Assembly (NCBI GenBank): GCA_022826645.1
Contig: JAJDUM010000057.1
Location: 1-47,967 of the forward strand
DNA length: 47,967 nucleotides
From: Candidatus Poribacteria bacterium
GTDB taxonomy: Bacteria > Poribacteria > WGA-4E > PCPOR2b
Direction: 5' to 3'
Part shown: piece by piece, positions 40,743 to 47,967 of the stretch
Layout: every line of letters starts with the position of its first letter
Numbering within the stretch: position 1 is the stretch's first letter
Program-made: the position numbers and the translations under genes
Notes under the pieces: generated by a model
Databases searched by the model: none
The model's input: the letters and a program-made list of their open reading frames with translations, nothing else
Told to the model about the DNA's origin: nothing

Positions 40743-41588
40743 ATGATATTAGGTGCACATGTTTCCGCCGCCGGCGGTCTGCACAATTCAATTCGGAACG
40801 GGGAAAAATTGGAATGTGAAGCCATCCAAATTTTCCTGAAAAATCCCAACCGCTGGGTCGGCAAAGAACCCAACGAATCAGACATAACGCAATTTCGGGA
40901 GGCGTGGAGTGCATCTGACATCGTTCGTGAGGGCCTTGTCCACGACATCCACCTCACCAACCTCGCTTCTCCCAAGCCAGATGTCCTTGAGAACTCTCGC
41001 GAACAGTTCCTTTCTCAAATGGAGCTCGCGGATGACTGTGGACTTCGGTATATCGTGACCCATTTGGGATCGCATCTCGACGCTGGCGAAGCGGAGGGGT
41101 TAAAGGTATTGAGTAATAGTCTAAATACGCTCTTTGAACAAACAGCGGGCGGGAGCGTTATTGTATTGTTGGAAACGACGGCGGGGCAAGGAACGAATCT
41201 GGGATACTGTTTTGAGCACCTGCGCCACATAATCGACGACTCGAAATGTCCCGAAAGATTGGGCGTCTGTTTCGATACCTGCCATGTCTTTGCTGCGGGA
41301 TACGATTTGCGGACAGAGGAGGACTATCACCAGACGTTTGATCAATTTGATCAAATTGTTGGGTTGGATCGGTTGCTTGCGTTCCATCTTAACGATGCGA
41401 AATCGCAGTACGGCAGCCGGGTCGATCGCCACGAACATATCGGCGAAGGCAACATCGGGATAACACCGTTCCAACTGCTCGCCAACGACCCACGCTTTGA
41501 GAGCGTTCCAATGGTTATCGAAACGCCAAAGATGGAGACAATGCACGTGACCAATCTCGCGGTGTTGAGAGGGTTGGTGAAAAATTGA
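40743..41588 (+). CDS. nfo: endonuclease IV (AP endonuclease)
   Basis: The 281-residue TIM barrel begins GAHVSAAGGLHNSI and shows AIQIFLKNPNRW, YIVTHLGSH, VLLETTAGQGTNLGY, GVCFDTCHVFAAGYDLR, HLNDAKSQYGSRVDRHEHIGEGNIG and PMVIETP, all endonuclease IV signatures with zinc-binding His, Glu and Asp residues. It cuts 5' of abasic sites in base-excision repair. The site before the start is GGAGG. The HAPYL-like motif near residue 69 is HDIHL here, a modest variation. Confidence 0.96.
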   Translation: MILGAHVSAAGGLHNSIRNGEKLECEAIQIFLKNPNRWVGKEPNESDITQFREAWSASDIVREGLVHDIHLTNLASPKPDVLENSREQFLSQMELADDCGLRYIVTHLGSHLDAGEAEGLKVLSNSLNTLFEQTAGGSVIVLLETTAGQGTNLGYCFEHLRHIIDDSKCPERLGVCFDTCHVFAAGYDLRTEEDYHQTFDQFDQIVGLDRLLAFHLNDAKSQYGSRVDRHEHIGEGNIGITPFQLLANDPRFESVPMVIETPKMETMHVTNLAVLRGLVKN

Positions 41589-41673
41589 AGGGTCTCAGGC
41601 GAAGCAGATATAGGGTGTCCATAAGAACCTTGACGATTTACGCATTGCGGTCCAGACATCGGGGGCACCCAAT

Positions 41674-41853
41674 ATGTCTATAGGTCCTTTGGAAGTTCTG
41701 ATTCTGCTCATCATTTTTCTGGGTATCCTCCTGATTTCCCGCCGTCAAACCAAGCGGATCTGTCCTCAATGCGGTTTTGCGATCCGGTCGTATACTGCCC
41801 AGTGCCCGGAGTGCGGGATGGTTTTTCCGAGGAAGGAAAGGTCGCATCCATGA
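41674..41853 (+). CDS. tiny membrane zinc-ribbon protein, 59 aa
   Basis: The gene is short but clear. One hydrophobic span (LEVLILLIIFLGILLIS, residues 6-22) is followed by a basic stretch and a zinc ribbon with two knuckles, C-P-x-C-G and C-P-E-C-G, 14 residues apart. A membrane-anchored zinc ribbon may sense or bind partner proteins or RNA. The TGA stop overlaps the ATG of the MBL hydrolase (ATGA), indicating coupled translation. The ribosome-binding site is weak. Confidence 0.65.
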   Translation: MSIGPLEVLILLIIFLGILLISRRQTKRICPQCGFAIRSYTAQCPECGMVFPRKERSHP

Positions 41854-42614
41854 AGATTACGTTTCTCGGTACAGGCACATCGCACGGTGTTCCGATGATT
41901 GCTTGTCGTTGTGATGTTTGCCAATCGAAAGACCCCAAAAATCAGCGCACCCGTCCCTCAATTGTCATTACCCTCGACAATAACAAAAACATCCTTGTAG
42001 ATACCTCCCCGGAGTTACGGCTCCAAGTTCTCCAATGTGGCATTGATCATATCGACGCCATCCTGTTCACCCACGCCCACGCAGACCACCTACACGGGCT
42101 TGACGATGTCCGCGCCTATTCTGAGATTCAAGGCACCTCCATCCCGTGTTACGGCAGTCCAGACACCCTTGACCGGCTCAGCACTGTTTTTGAATATGCC
42201 TTTCGGCTTCAGCATCTCGGCGGCGGCATCCCGCAGCTGGAACGGGTGCCGATCGATGGTCCCTTTGAGCTGTTTGATGTTGAATTTGTTCCGGTTGACC
42301 TGCTACACGGTTGGACGGAGGTGCTTGGGTTTCGGATTGGCGATTTCGCATATGCTACGGACTGTAACGCGATTGCACCAGCTTCAATGGATCTGCTGAG
42401 CGATCTCGAAGTGCTGGTGCTCGATGCCATCCGGTGGGAGCCACGGCATCCAACCCATTTCACAATTCCAGAGGCGTTGGAGATTGTGGAACAACTCAAC
42501 CCCAAACAGACCTATTTTACCCACATGACCCACGATGTGGACCATCGTTCAACGAACGCACGCCTGCCGGAAAATGTTCAACTCGCCTATGACGGTTTGG
42601 TAGTAGAAATTTAA
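41850..42614 (+). CDS. MBL-fold phosphodiesterase, PhnP-like
   Basis: The 254-residue protein has the MBL motif T-H-A-H-A-D-H (residues 74-80), an N-terminal LGTGTSHGVPMIACRC with CxC near the start (a PhnP zinc-site pattern), YATDCNAI for the later Asp, and FTHMTHDVDH for the last His. PhnP hydrolyses cyclic phosphodiesters; no phn genes are nearby, so a relative acting on another cyclic phosphate is possible. The ATG lies inside the previous stop (ATGA); an upstream extension in frame belongs to the other gene. Confidence 0.85.
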   Translation: MKITFLGTGTSHGVPMIACRCDVCQSKDPKNQRTRPSIVITLDNNKNILVDTSPELRLQVLQCGIDHIDAILFTHAHADHLHGLDDVRAYSEIQGTSIPCYGSPDTLDRLSTVFEYAFRLQHLGGGIPQLERVPIDGPFELFDVEFVPVDLLHGWTEVLGFRIGDFAYATDCNAIAPASMDLLSDLEVLVLDAIRWEPRHPTHFTIPEALEIVEQLNPKQTYFTHMTHDVDHRSTNARLPENVQLAYDGLVVEI

Positions 42615-42631
42615 AGCTGCGGGAGATAGAT

Positions 42632-43492
42632 ATGAACTGCCATCCGTTGCTAGATGTTGAACGCATTGAAGGGGCGCCGGACGTTTATCTGAATAGTGTC
42701 GGTAGTGTGTTTGCTGTCTTTGATGAGCACACCCAAGATTCGGGCAACGTATCCTACGGGGTACAAACCGCACAGGGACGCTATTTCGTCAAGACCGCGG
42801 GACATCCTGATGATCCAAATCCCTTTCTGAGCCATTCCGAGCGGGTTTCGCTGCTCCGAAACGCAGTCCAACTTCGGCGAAGTTGCAACCACCCCACTCT
42901 GCCACCGCTGCATCAGGTGATAGAGTCGCCTACCGGTCCGCTGATTGTCTATCAGTGGGTTGATGGTGAGTTGATTAGAACGGATGCTGCAATGCGCGAC
43001 GATCCGCGGTCAACCTTTCAGCGTTTCCGACGGCTCCCGTTTCACGAGATAATACGCGCTTTAGATCTTGTCTACGAGTTGCACCACCAACTCGCACGGT
43101 TAGGGTGGATTGCTGTCGATTTTTATGACGGCTGCATGATCTACGACTTCGCCTGTCGAAAATTACACATCGTAGACCTAGACCACTACTGTAAGGCGCC
43201 GTTTATAAACGAGATGGGACGGATGTTCGGTTCATCGCGTTTCATGGCGCCCGAGGAGTTTGAGCGGGGTGCACGCATTGATGAAGGTACCACAGTGTTC
43301 ACTATGGGAAGGACTGCAGCGGTGCTGCTGTCAAACGGTACGCTGGAGCGTCGGCCGTTTCGCGGAAGCGACGCACTGTATGAGGTGATTCGCCGCGCCT
43401 GCTGCGACGATCGAAGGAAGCGATACGGCTCAATGGAAGCCTTTTTTACTGCGTGGATGGAAGCGCATGTTTCCGAGTTATCCATAGACTGA
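42632..43492 (+). CDS. degenerate serine/threonine protein kinase-like protein
   Basis: Kinase landmarks are present in order: YFVKTA (beta-3 lysine), LIVYQWVDGELI (hinge), LGWIAVDFYDGCMIYDF (catalytic loop with Asp but no HRD and no usual Asn), HIVDLDHY (DLD in place of DFG) and FMAPEEF (APE). It keeps Lys, one Asp and APE, so it could be active or a pseudokinase or sugar/aminoglycoside-type kinase. The 286-residue length fits a single kinase lobe pair. GGGAGATAG precedes the start, 17 bp behind the MBL gene. Confidence 0.75.
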   Translation: MNCHPLLDVERIEGAPDVYLNSVGSVFAVFDEHTQDSGNVSYGVQTAQGRYFVKTAGHPDDPNPFLSHSERVSLLRNAVQLRRSCNHPTLPPLHQVIESPTGPLIVYQWVDGELIRTDAAMRDDPRSTFQRFRRLPFHEIIRALDLVYELHHQLARLGWIAVDFYDGCMIYDFACRKLHIVDLDHYCKAPFINEMGRMFGSSRFMAPEEFERGARIDEGTTVFTMGRTAAVLLSNGTLERRPFRGSDALYEVIRRACCDDRRKRYGSMEAFFTAWMEAHVSELSID

Positions 43493-43543
43493 ACTCCCTC
43501 TTAAGTGATCAGACTGTCAAACGATTAGGGAAACGGACAGCAA

Positions 43544-45211
43544 ATGAATTGTACTACCAACTACATTTTTAACCTCTCGCCGGAACATCTCGCTGCCGTG
43601 AATCAGAAACGGCGAATCGTTGTGAATCATCAAGTAGACGGTTTACTGTGTGCCGTTGAACAGGGACTGACTGTCGAGCAGATCATGGCGTATGAATTCG
43701 CGTTCACCGATACACCGGGGGTTCACATTGACGCGCAGTGGTGGTCATTCGATAATACCTTCCCACTGGAGGGACGACCCCTGATAGACGAGACAAGTCC
43801 GTCGGTGCCGAAATATGTAAGCCCGGAGCGCGTCCAGATCTTCCAGCGATGGTTAGATGACGGCGTCAACATCGCCGACGTTTATATAGAGGAAACGAAG
43901 AAACGGGCTCTCGAATGCTTCTATACCTATCGACTCAACGAAGATCCATATACCGAGCATCGTGAATTGGCGGAAGCGCATCCCGATTGGCTGATTACAG
44001 GTGAGTGGGCGCAGCCGCTCTGGAACTTTGCTGCGCCGGGTGTACGCGATTACAAGGTCGCGATCTGCCGGGAATTGGTGGAGAGGTACAATTTCGATGG
44101 CTTGGAGATCGATTTTGCGCGCGGTCCTATCCAGACACCGCCAGGCCATCAATGGGAGCAGCGTGAGCATATCACGGAATTTCTTCGCCGCGTTCGGCAA
44201 GAAACGCTTGAAGTGGAGCAGAAGCGTGGACAACCTGTTCTGTTAGCTGTGCGGATCCCAGATAATCTCATCGGTTGTCACTTCGACGGGCTCGATGTGG
44301 AAACGTGGGTGCGCCGACATCTCGTTGATTTTCTGGTCTTGGGTGTGCGATCGTATGAGTTGGCGATTGATCAGTTTCGTGCTATTGTTGGGGACGAGCC
44401 GATTCAAATCTTCGGGACACTTGACGACCATCACTGCACGGATGGTTATTCTTGGCCCCCGATTGAAGTATGGCGTGGTGTCGTCGCTAACTGGTGGCAG
44501 CAGGGGGTAGACGCAATTCAGACCTTCAATTGGGGTGTCGCACCGCCCGAAGTTGCCCAGCAATTGAAGATTAAGACACACGGTGCCTACTTTGACGGCA
44601 CACGGATGATTCCCGTGTATCAGCAGGCGTACAGTGAACTTGGCGATCCAGAAAAACTGAAATATTTGAACAAACACTTCGTCGTCCAGCGTCGCGGCGG
44701 CGGTGGATCCGGTGGAGCCAACGTCGACGAGTGGCATACCCCACGGTTCAGTTACCAGAACACGAACATGCTGGGACAACTGCCCATGAGCTTAGATAAC
44801 TTAGGGTTGGTTGATGCGTTGATTAGGGTCCGTATCTCGGATGATTTCGCGGCTGAAGCGGATCGGGTCGAGCGGCTGACCCTTCGCATCCTGCTTTCCG
44901 ATCTGGAGACAAAAAATCTGCCGGAGGGTCAGAAAATTGACGCTGTATCCATCAATCCCTTCTGGGATCGGCTGCAGCTGTTCACCTCACCGACGCGAAA
45001 GGATATGATTGACCGGCTCGAAGTGCGTCTCAACGGTATACTGTTGGATAGGGCGATTGTCGATGCCGGTTGGTTTATCTTCGACACAAGTCCAAAGCAG
45101 TTTGCGGTGGGTATTAATTTGGTCGGCATTCGGGTCACGGAACGAGATTCACAAAGGGTGCCAATCACCGTTGAGAAAGTCGAGGCACATGTGGAATATC
45201 GGCGTCCCTGA
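43544..45211 (+). CDS. GHL-type (TIM-barrel) putative glycoside hydrolase, paralogue 3
   Basis: The 555-residue protein closely resembles the one at 4999: NFDGLEIDFAR, PPGHQWEQREHITEFLRRVR, VRIPDNLIGCHFDGLDVETWVRR, WPPIEVWRGVVANWWQQGVDAIQTFNW, FVVQRRGGG and PRFSYQNTNMLGQLPMSLDNLG. The barrel spans about residues 20-390, with a beta-rich C-terminus (410-555). No signal peptide. It is alone on the plus strand rather than in a visible operon, and has a putative acidic pair in EIDF. Substrate is unknown. Confidence 0.75.
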   Translation: MNCTTNYIFNLSPEHLAAVNQKRRIVVNHQVDGLLCAVEQGLTVEQIMAYEFAFTDTPGVHIDAQWWSFDNTFPLEGRPLIDETSPSVPKYVSPERVQIFQRWLDDGVNIADVYIEETKKRALECFYTYRLNEDPYTEHRELAEAHPDWLITGEWAQPLWNFAAPGVRDYKVAICRELVERYNFDGLEIDFARGPIQTPPGHQWEQREHITEFLRRVRQETLEVEQKRGQPVLLAVRIPDNLIGCHFDGLDVETWVRRHLVDFLVLGVRSYELAIDQFRAIVGDEPIQIFGTLDDHHCTDGYSWPPIEVWRGVVANWWQQGVDAIQTFNWGVAPPEVAQQLKIKTHGAYFDGTRMIPVYQQAYSELGDPEKLKYLNKHFVVQRRGGGGSGGANVDEWHTPRFSYQNTNMLGQLPMSLDNLGLVDALIRVRISDDFAAEADRVERLTLRILLSDLETKNLPEGQKIDAVSINPFWDRLQLFTSPTRKDMIDRLEVRLNGILLDRAIVDAGWFIFDTSPKQFAVGINLVGIRVTERDSQRVPITVEKVEAHVEYRRP

Positions 45212-45260
45212 AACTCCATGGACCCCCGTCCAGAAGGTGTCGTTGGGAACGGGTAGGCTT

Positions 45261-45989
45261 TTATTTGACGCCTCGGAGGACGGATTCGTCGCGCCATGGC
45301 GGAATGTGCGTCTCTAATGCCTTCGTCTCCAGAGCCAATCCGGAACAGTTGGACGCCAACACCTCAAAGATCTTGTTTGCCACGATGCGATGTCCGAGGT
45401 CGTTGGCGTGTACGCCGTCGTGGTGGACGAGCCAGTCCGCATCGCGGTATGCTCCCAATAGGTCAACGAAAAGACATTCACACGCATCCGCAACCTCTTT
45501 AGTCGCATTGTTGTAGTGGTAGAAGATATCGAGATCAGCGTGGCTCCATCGTTCACCACCCGCGGTAAAGTCGGTCATATAATACGGACCGGGTAAGACG
45601 ATTAGCGACTGAATTTTCTCCCGTATACGCCGAATGATATCGCGCATCTCGTCGCAAAAGAGGTCAATCGGTGTGCCGCCGCGCGCATCGTTGAGCCCGT
45701 ACGAAATGACCAATAGATCCGGTTCCTGCTCAATAATGTGTTGGTCAATGCGCGCGTTGGCGGGAGGATTTCGGTCGGCTGCGAGATAGGCAGGACCCTT
45801 GGTCGAGATTAGGTTCGCACCGATGCCCACGTTGACCAACTCCACAGGGACACGCTGAAACTCGTTGATGAGTCGTGCCAACTGATTTGCCCAACATCGT
45901 TCGCGGATACTAGACCAACCGCCGGCGGTTGTACTCTCTCCAATAGTCACTAACTTCTGAAATTCTTTGTCCCACCAATCCTTTTTCAT
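45261..45989 (-). CDS. SGNH/GDSL-family hydrolase
   Basis: The 242-residue protein has the block-I motif as GES (VTIGESTTAGGW, Gly17-Glu18-Ser19) instead of GDS, an oxyanion Asn (GLND), and the C-terminal Asp-x-x-His in HHDGVHANDLGH. It likely cleaves acyl or sugar esters. The start at 45989 is chosen because GGGAGGG lies before it; 20 more residues are possible from an upstream start. No signal peptide. Its 3' end converges with the GHL-type gene at 45211. Confidence 0.85.
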   Translation of the reverse strand: MKKDWWDKEFQKLVTIGESTTAGGWSSIRERCWANQLARLINEFQRVPVELVNVGIGANLISTKGPAYLAADRNPPANARIDQHIIEQEPDLLVISYGLNDARGGTPIDLFCDEMRDIIRRIREKIQSLIVLPGPYYMTDFTAGGERWSHADLDIFYHYNNATKEVADACECLFVDLLGAYRDADWLVHHDGVHANDLGHRIVANKIFEVLASNCSGLALETKALETHIPPWRDESVLRGVK

Positions 45990-46261
45990 CCCTGTATCCC
46001 TCCCACAAATAAGCTGATATCTTGTCTGTTTTTCCTCTAACTTTATCATCTATCCAACAGAACGATTGCATGATAAAATCTACATTGGTTAATCGAGTAT
46101 GGTTTGTTGCCCTGATTAACGATAAAATTAAGAAAACCGATTCATGACCTCGTATTAAACTATCACCATTGATTGTATAACCCTACTATCTATTTTTGAG
46201 TCTTGATGAGCCCGAAACGAGAGATCGCCCGGCATGACTTCATCTTTATAGGAGGTATTCT

Positions 46262-47269
46262 ATGCTACTTGGTGAAAGCAATGTTATGCAAAACATTCAC
46301 ACAACCATCTACCAACTCAGCGACAACAAGTTGCCAGTCTTAATTACAGGGGAAACCGGCGTCGGTAAGGAATTGGTCGCCCAAGCCATTCACCATGGAG
46401 GACCACGAGCATCAAAACCGTTTGTGCCGGTCAATTGTGGCGCGATACCCGCTACATTGTCGGAAACCCTCTTTTTCGGTCATATCCAAGGCGCCTTCAC
46501 CGGAGCGGAGAAGGATCATAAAGGCTACTTTGAAACCGCCAACGGTGGAACGCTGTTTCTCGACGAAATCGGCGAAATGTCACCTGAGAACCAGGCCACA
46601 CTCCTCCGTGTGTTGGATGACGACGTCATCATGCCGGTCGGTGCAACAGAGAGCAAAAAGGTGGATGTCCGGGTGATATCAGCCACCAACGTGGGACTTT
46701 TAGCGAAAGCGGATGCAGGGTTGTTTCGGTCAGACCTTTACCAGCGCTTGACCGGTATGATAATTCCGATCCCACCGCTACGGGATCGAACAGAAGATAT
46801 CCTCCCTATTGCCGAATACTACCTGAGTGAGGTGGCAACTCGCATGAGATTACCACTCCCATCATTGACTCCTGAAGCGGTTGCGGCTTTAGAGACATAC
46901 AGTTTTCCGGGGAATGTGCGTGAACTGATAAACATCATCCAATCTGCCGTGATTGTAAGCCAAGGCACAGCGATTCAACCCAAACATCTCCGTTTTGAAC
47001 CCCCTTCCGTTGCCGTACCTTCCTCCCCAGTAACACAAAGTGATGAACCCAGCCCGTTGAATGCCCTTGATTCTGTACCCCATCTGGACGCTGAGACAGA
47101 TATGAGTGAAGCCCCCTTCTTGCCATTGAACGAAGCATTGGCGCGTTATGAACGTCAGTATATCTATCAGGTGTTAGACCGGACAGGTGGGAATAAGGCA
47201 GCAGCAGCGCGCCTCTTGGATGTACCGCAGCGCACTTTTTACCGCAAATTAGCCAAGTACAATTTGTGA
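46262..47269 (+). CDS. sigma-54-dependent transcriptional activator without sensor domain
   Basis: The 335-residue protein starts almost directly at the AAA+ domain: Walker A GETGVGKE (residues 30-37), the sigma-54 contact loop GAFTGA (77-82), Walker B LFLDEIGEM (98-106) and RVISATN. A Fis-type HTH closes the protein (GGNKAAAARLLDVPQRTFYRKL). There is no N-terminal receiver, GAF or PAS domain, the PspF-like arrangement, so activity would be controlled by a partner protein or by expression. A strong AGGAGGT site precedes the ATG. TGCCA palindromes and a -24/-12 promoter follow. Confidence 0.93.
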   Translation: MLLGESNVMQNIHTTIYQLSDNKLPVLITGETGVGKELVAQAIHHGGPRASKPFVPVNCGAIPATLSETLFFGHIQGAFTGAEKDHKGYFETANGGTLFLDEIGEMSPENQATLLRVLDDDVIMPVGATESKKVDVRVISATNVGLLAKADAGLFRSDLYQRLTGMIIPIPPLRDRTEDILPIAEYYLSEVATRMRLPLPSLTPEAVAALETYSFPGNVRELINIIQSAVIVSQGTAIQPKHLRFEPPSVAVPSSPVTQSDEPSPLNALDSVPHLDAETDMSEAPFLPLNEALARYERQYIYQVLDRTGGNKAAAARLLDVPQRTFYRKLAKYNL

Positions 47270-47279
47270 GCGAATAATC

Positions 47280-47346
47280 TGCCAAAAATGGCATACGATT
47301 TGCCAATATTGGCAGAAATTTGCCAAAAATCCTGCCATAAATGGCA
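47280..47346. promoter_or_regulatory. cluster of TGCCA-N4-TGGCA palindromes, likely activator sites
   Basis: Three perfect palindromes TGCCA-N4-TGGCA start at 47280, 47301 and 47333, with a fourth half-site TGCCA at 47321. The first three TGCCA units are spaced 21 and 20 bases, about two helical turns. They lie just behind the activator gene and 148-214 bp upstream of the -24/-12 promoter, where upstream activating sequences usually sit. That the activator's Fis-type HTH binds them is inference. Confidence 0.65.
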
Positions 47347-47493
47347 GAACTTCTATCCTGAATCCAGTGCTTGTCTGTTCCCTTAAGAAAAAAATAAAGG
47401 AGGTGTGATGGTCGCCTCGATTCAGGGGTTGTAAGGGTTTCAAGCGTCAGGTCGCAGCATAGCGATGAAAGAAGTAGGGTGTAAAAGGAAAGA

Positions 47494-47508
47494 TGGCACA
47501 CAAATTGC
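47494..47508 (+). promoter_or_regulatory. sigma-54 (-24/-12) promoter
   Basis: TGGCACACAAATTGC matches the consensus TGGCAC-N5-TTGC exactly, with GG and GC 12 bases apart. It lies 58 bp upstream of the ATG at 47566 and downstream of the palindrome cluster. A transcript would start near 47520. Confidence 0.8.
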
Positions 47509-47565
47509 CCATTATGAGTTCAGTTGCTACTTGAATTACTTGCCACAGAGGAGATATTCTCATTG

Positions 47566-47844
47566 ATGAAAGTCATCTTTCCTTTTCTGATTTTAGCCCT
47601 AATCGGTTTGGTACTAAGGTTGGCATCAAGTTCCCAATCCATGCGCCCGACCGAAGTTGAATCTGGTCCCAACCTGACACTGCTAATTAGTGGAAAAGAG
47701 TTGGGTTATCTTGAACCGTGTGGCTGTGCCGAAGGGCAGCTCGGTGGATTTCCCAGACGGGATAGCGTGATTCAACAGCTTGGGGCCAAAGGCAAAACGC
47801 TCGTACCGGTTGCCAACGGCGACTTAATTGAGGGTGGTTCATAA
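47566..47844 (+). pseudogene. truncated metallophosphatase/5'-nucleotidase-like protein
   Basis: A signal peptide or membrane span (MKVIFPFLILALIGLVLRLASS) is followed by SGKELGYLEPCGCAEGQLGGFPRRD, a segment known from UshA-type metallophosphatases and their cytochrome-linked relatives. The frame then stops at NGDLIEGGS, well short of the usual length, and unrelated DNA begins. A 5' fragment cut by an insertion is the best reading. GAGGAG lies upstream, and a sigma-54 promoter drives it. A complete copy elsewhere in the genome cannot be excluded. Confidence 0.6.
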
Positions 47845-47909
47845 TTGCGATTGAGTCAGGATAACGGTTATAATCCTATCTAACACTCTAAGAAAGAGAG
47901 GGTTATAAC

Positions 47910-47967
47910 ATGAGCTATCCTGACCCGTTAGATTATATCAATTTCCTGTTCCAAAGACTACAAGATT
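47910..47967 (+). CDS. start of an unknown gene, possibly an IS transposase
   Basis: A frame opens at ATG 47910 and runs off the window (MSYPDPLDYINFLFQRLQD). A GAGAGG site lies upstream. The 65 bp before it contain TCAGGATAA and GGTTATAA repeats, and the gene at 47566 is cut short just before. These suggest an insertion sequence beginning near 47845, but no transposase motif is inside the window. Confidence 0.35.
   Translation, partial: MSYPDPLDYINFLFQRLQD

Noticed and set aside
47289..47303. A second -24/-12 match (TGGCATACGATTTGC)
   Set aside because: It is formed by the halves of two neighbouring TGCCA palindromes; the match at 47494 is better and closer to the gene.
47280..47346. CRISPR or tandem repeat array
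   Set aside because: The units are 14-bp palindromes with unequal short gaps, not a regular repeat-spacer array.

Overview
The window looks like part of a Candidatus Poribacteria-type genome (uncultured, marine or sponge-associated) at moderate GC. I infer this from gene content: several phytanoyl-CoA dioxygenase-like proteins, three type I sulfatases, GH172 and GHL-type glycosidase-like proteins, PmoA-like DUF6807 and DUF6785 families, and many short palindromic or MITE-like repeats. No rRNA, tRNA or CRISPR array was seen, so the taxonomic call is inference only.

Left end (1-4000). The tail of an IS3-family transposase and its terminal repeat cut off a small minus-strand gene. Then come a conserved hypothetical gene, a tyrosine recombinase that seems to lack the beta-hairpin lysine region, and a run of very small genes. 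Two of these small-gene units are clearly a diverged duplication: each has a membrane/secreted protein gene followed by a gene encoding a peptide starting MQ-x-FT, closed by a perfect hairpin whose sequence differs but whose pairing is kept.

Catabolic block on the minus strand (4031-17184). Cupin, GHL-type glycosidase-like protein, beta-propeller glycosidase-like protein, [mobile toxin-antitoxin unit], a second GHL-type protein, Gfo/Idh/MocA oxidoreductase, enolase-superfamily enzyme, phytanoyl-CoA dioxygenase-like protein, a 2OG-Fe(II) oxygenase, an NHL-propeller/putative outer-membrane barrel fusion, and nusB. Between two genes of this block lies about 1 kb of inserted DNA: an 886-bp unit with perfect 13-bp inverted ends and a CTAA target duplication, carrying a PIN-domain toxin and its antitoxin, with a second 126-bp MITE beside it. 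Without it the two glycosidase-like genes would be about 28 bp apart.

Middle (17457-35956). Sulfatase and GNAT acetyltransferase (+); creatininase-family and DUF6807 proteins (-); MscS channel, GH172-like protein, an unknown gene and a second sulfatase (+, with two ATGA overlaps); an ECF sigma/anti-sigma operon with two small conserved genes (-); a DUF6785 OPT-like membrane protein (-); and a tight operon of a DapA-family lyase, amidohydrolase and third sulfatase (-). A nested pair of MITEs (34777-35092) and a dioxygenase-like gene with an altered iron-binding motif follow.

Right part (36124-47967, mostly +). Phytanoyl-CoA dioxygenase-like protein, trpD, aldo/keto reductase, SelA-like PLP enzyme, endonuclease IV, a tiny membrane zinc-ribbon protein overlapping a PhnP-like MBL phosphodiesterase, a degenerate protein kinase, a third GHL-type paralogue, an SGNH hydrolase (-) and a sigma-54 activator with no sensor domain. 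Just after the activator lies a cluster of TGCCA-N4-TGGCA palindromes and, about 150 bp on, a textbook -24/-12 promoter in front of a gene that appears cut short by another insertion at the window's end.

Together the region is mainly sugar or sugar-acid and sulfated-glycan catabolism (glycosidases, sulfatases, epimerase/dehydratase, dehydrogenases, aldolase-type lyase), interleaved with regulation and repeatedly invaded by small mobile elements.
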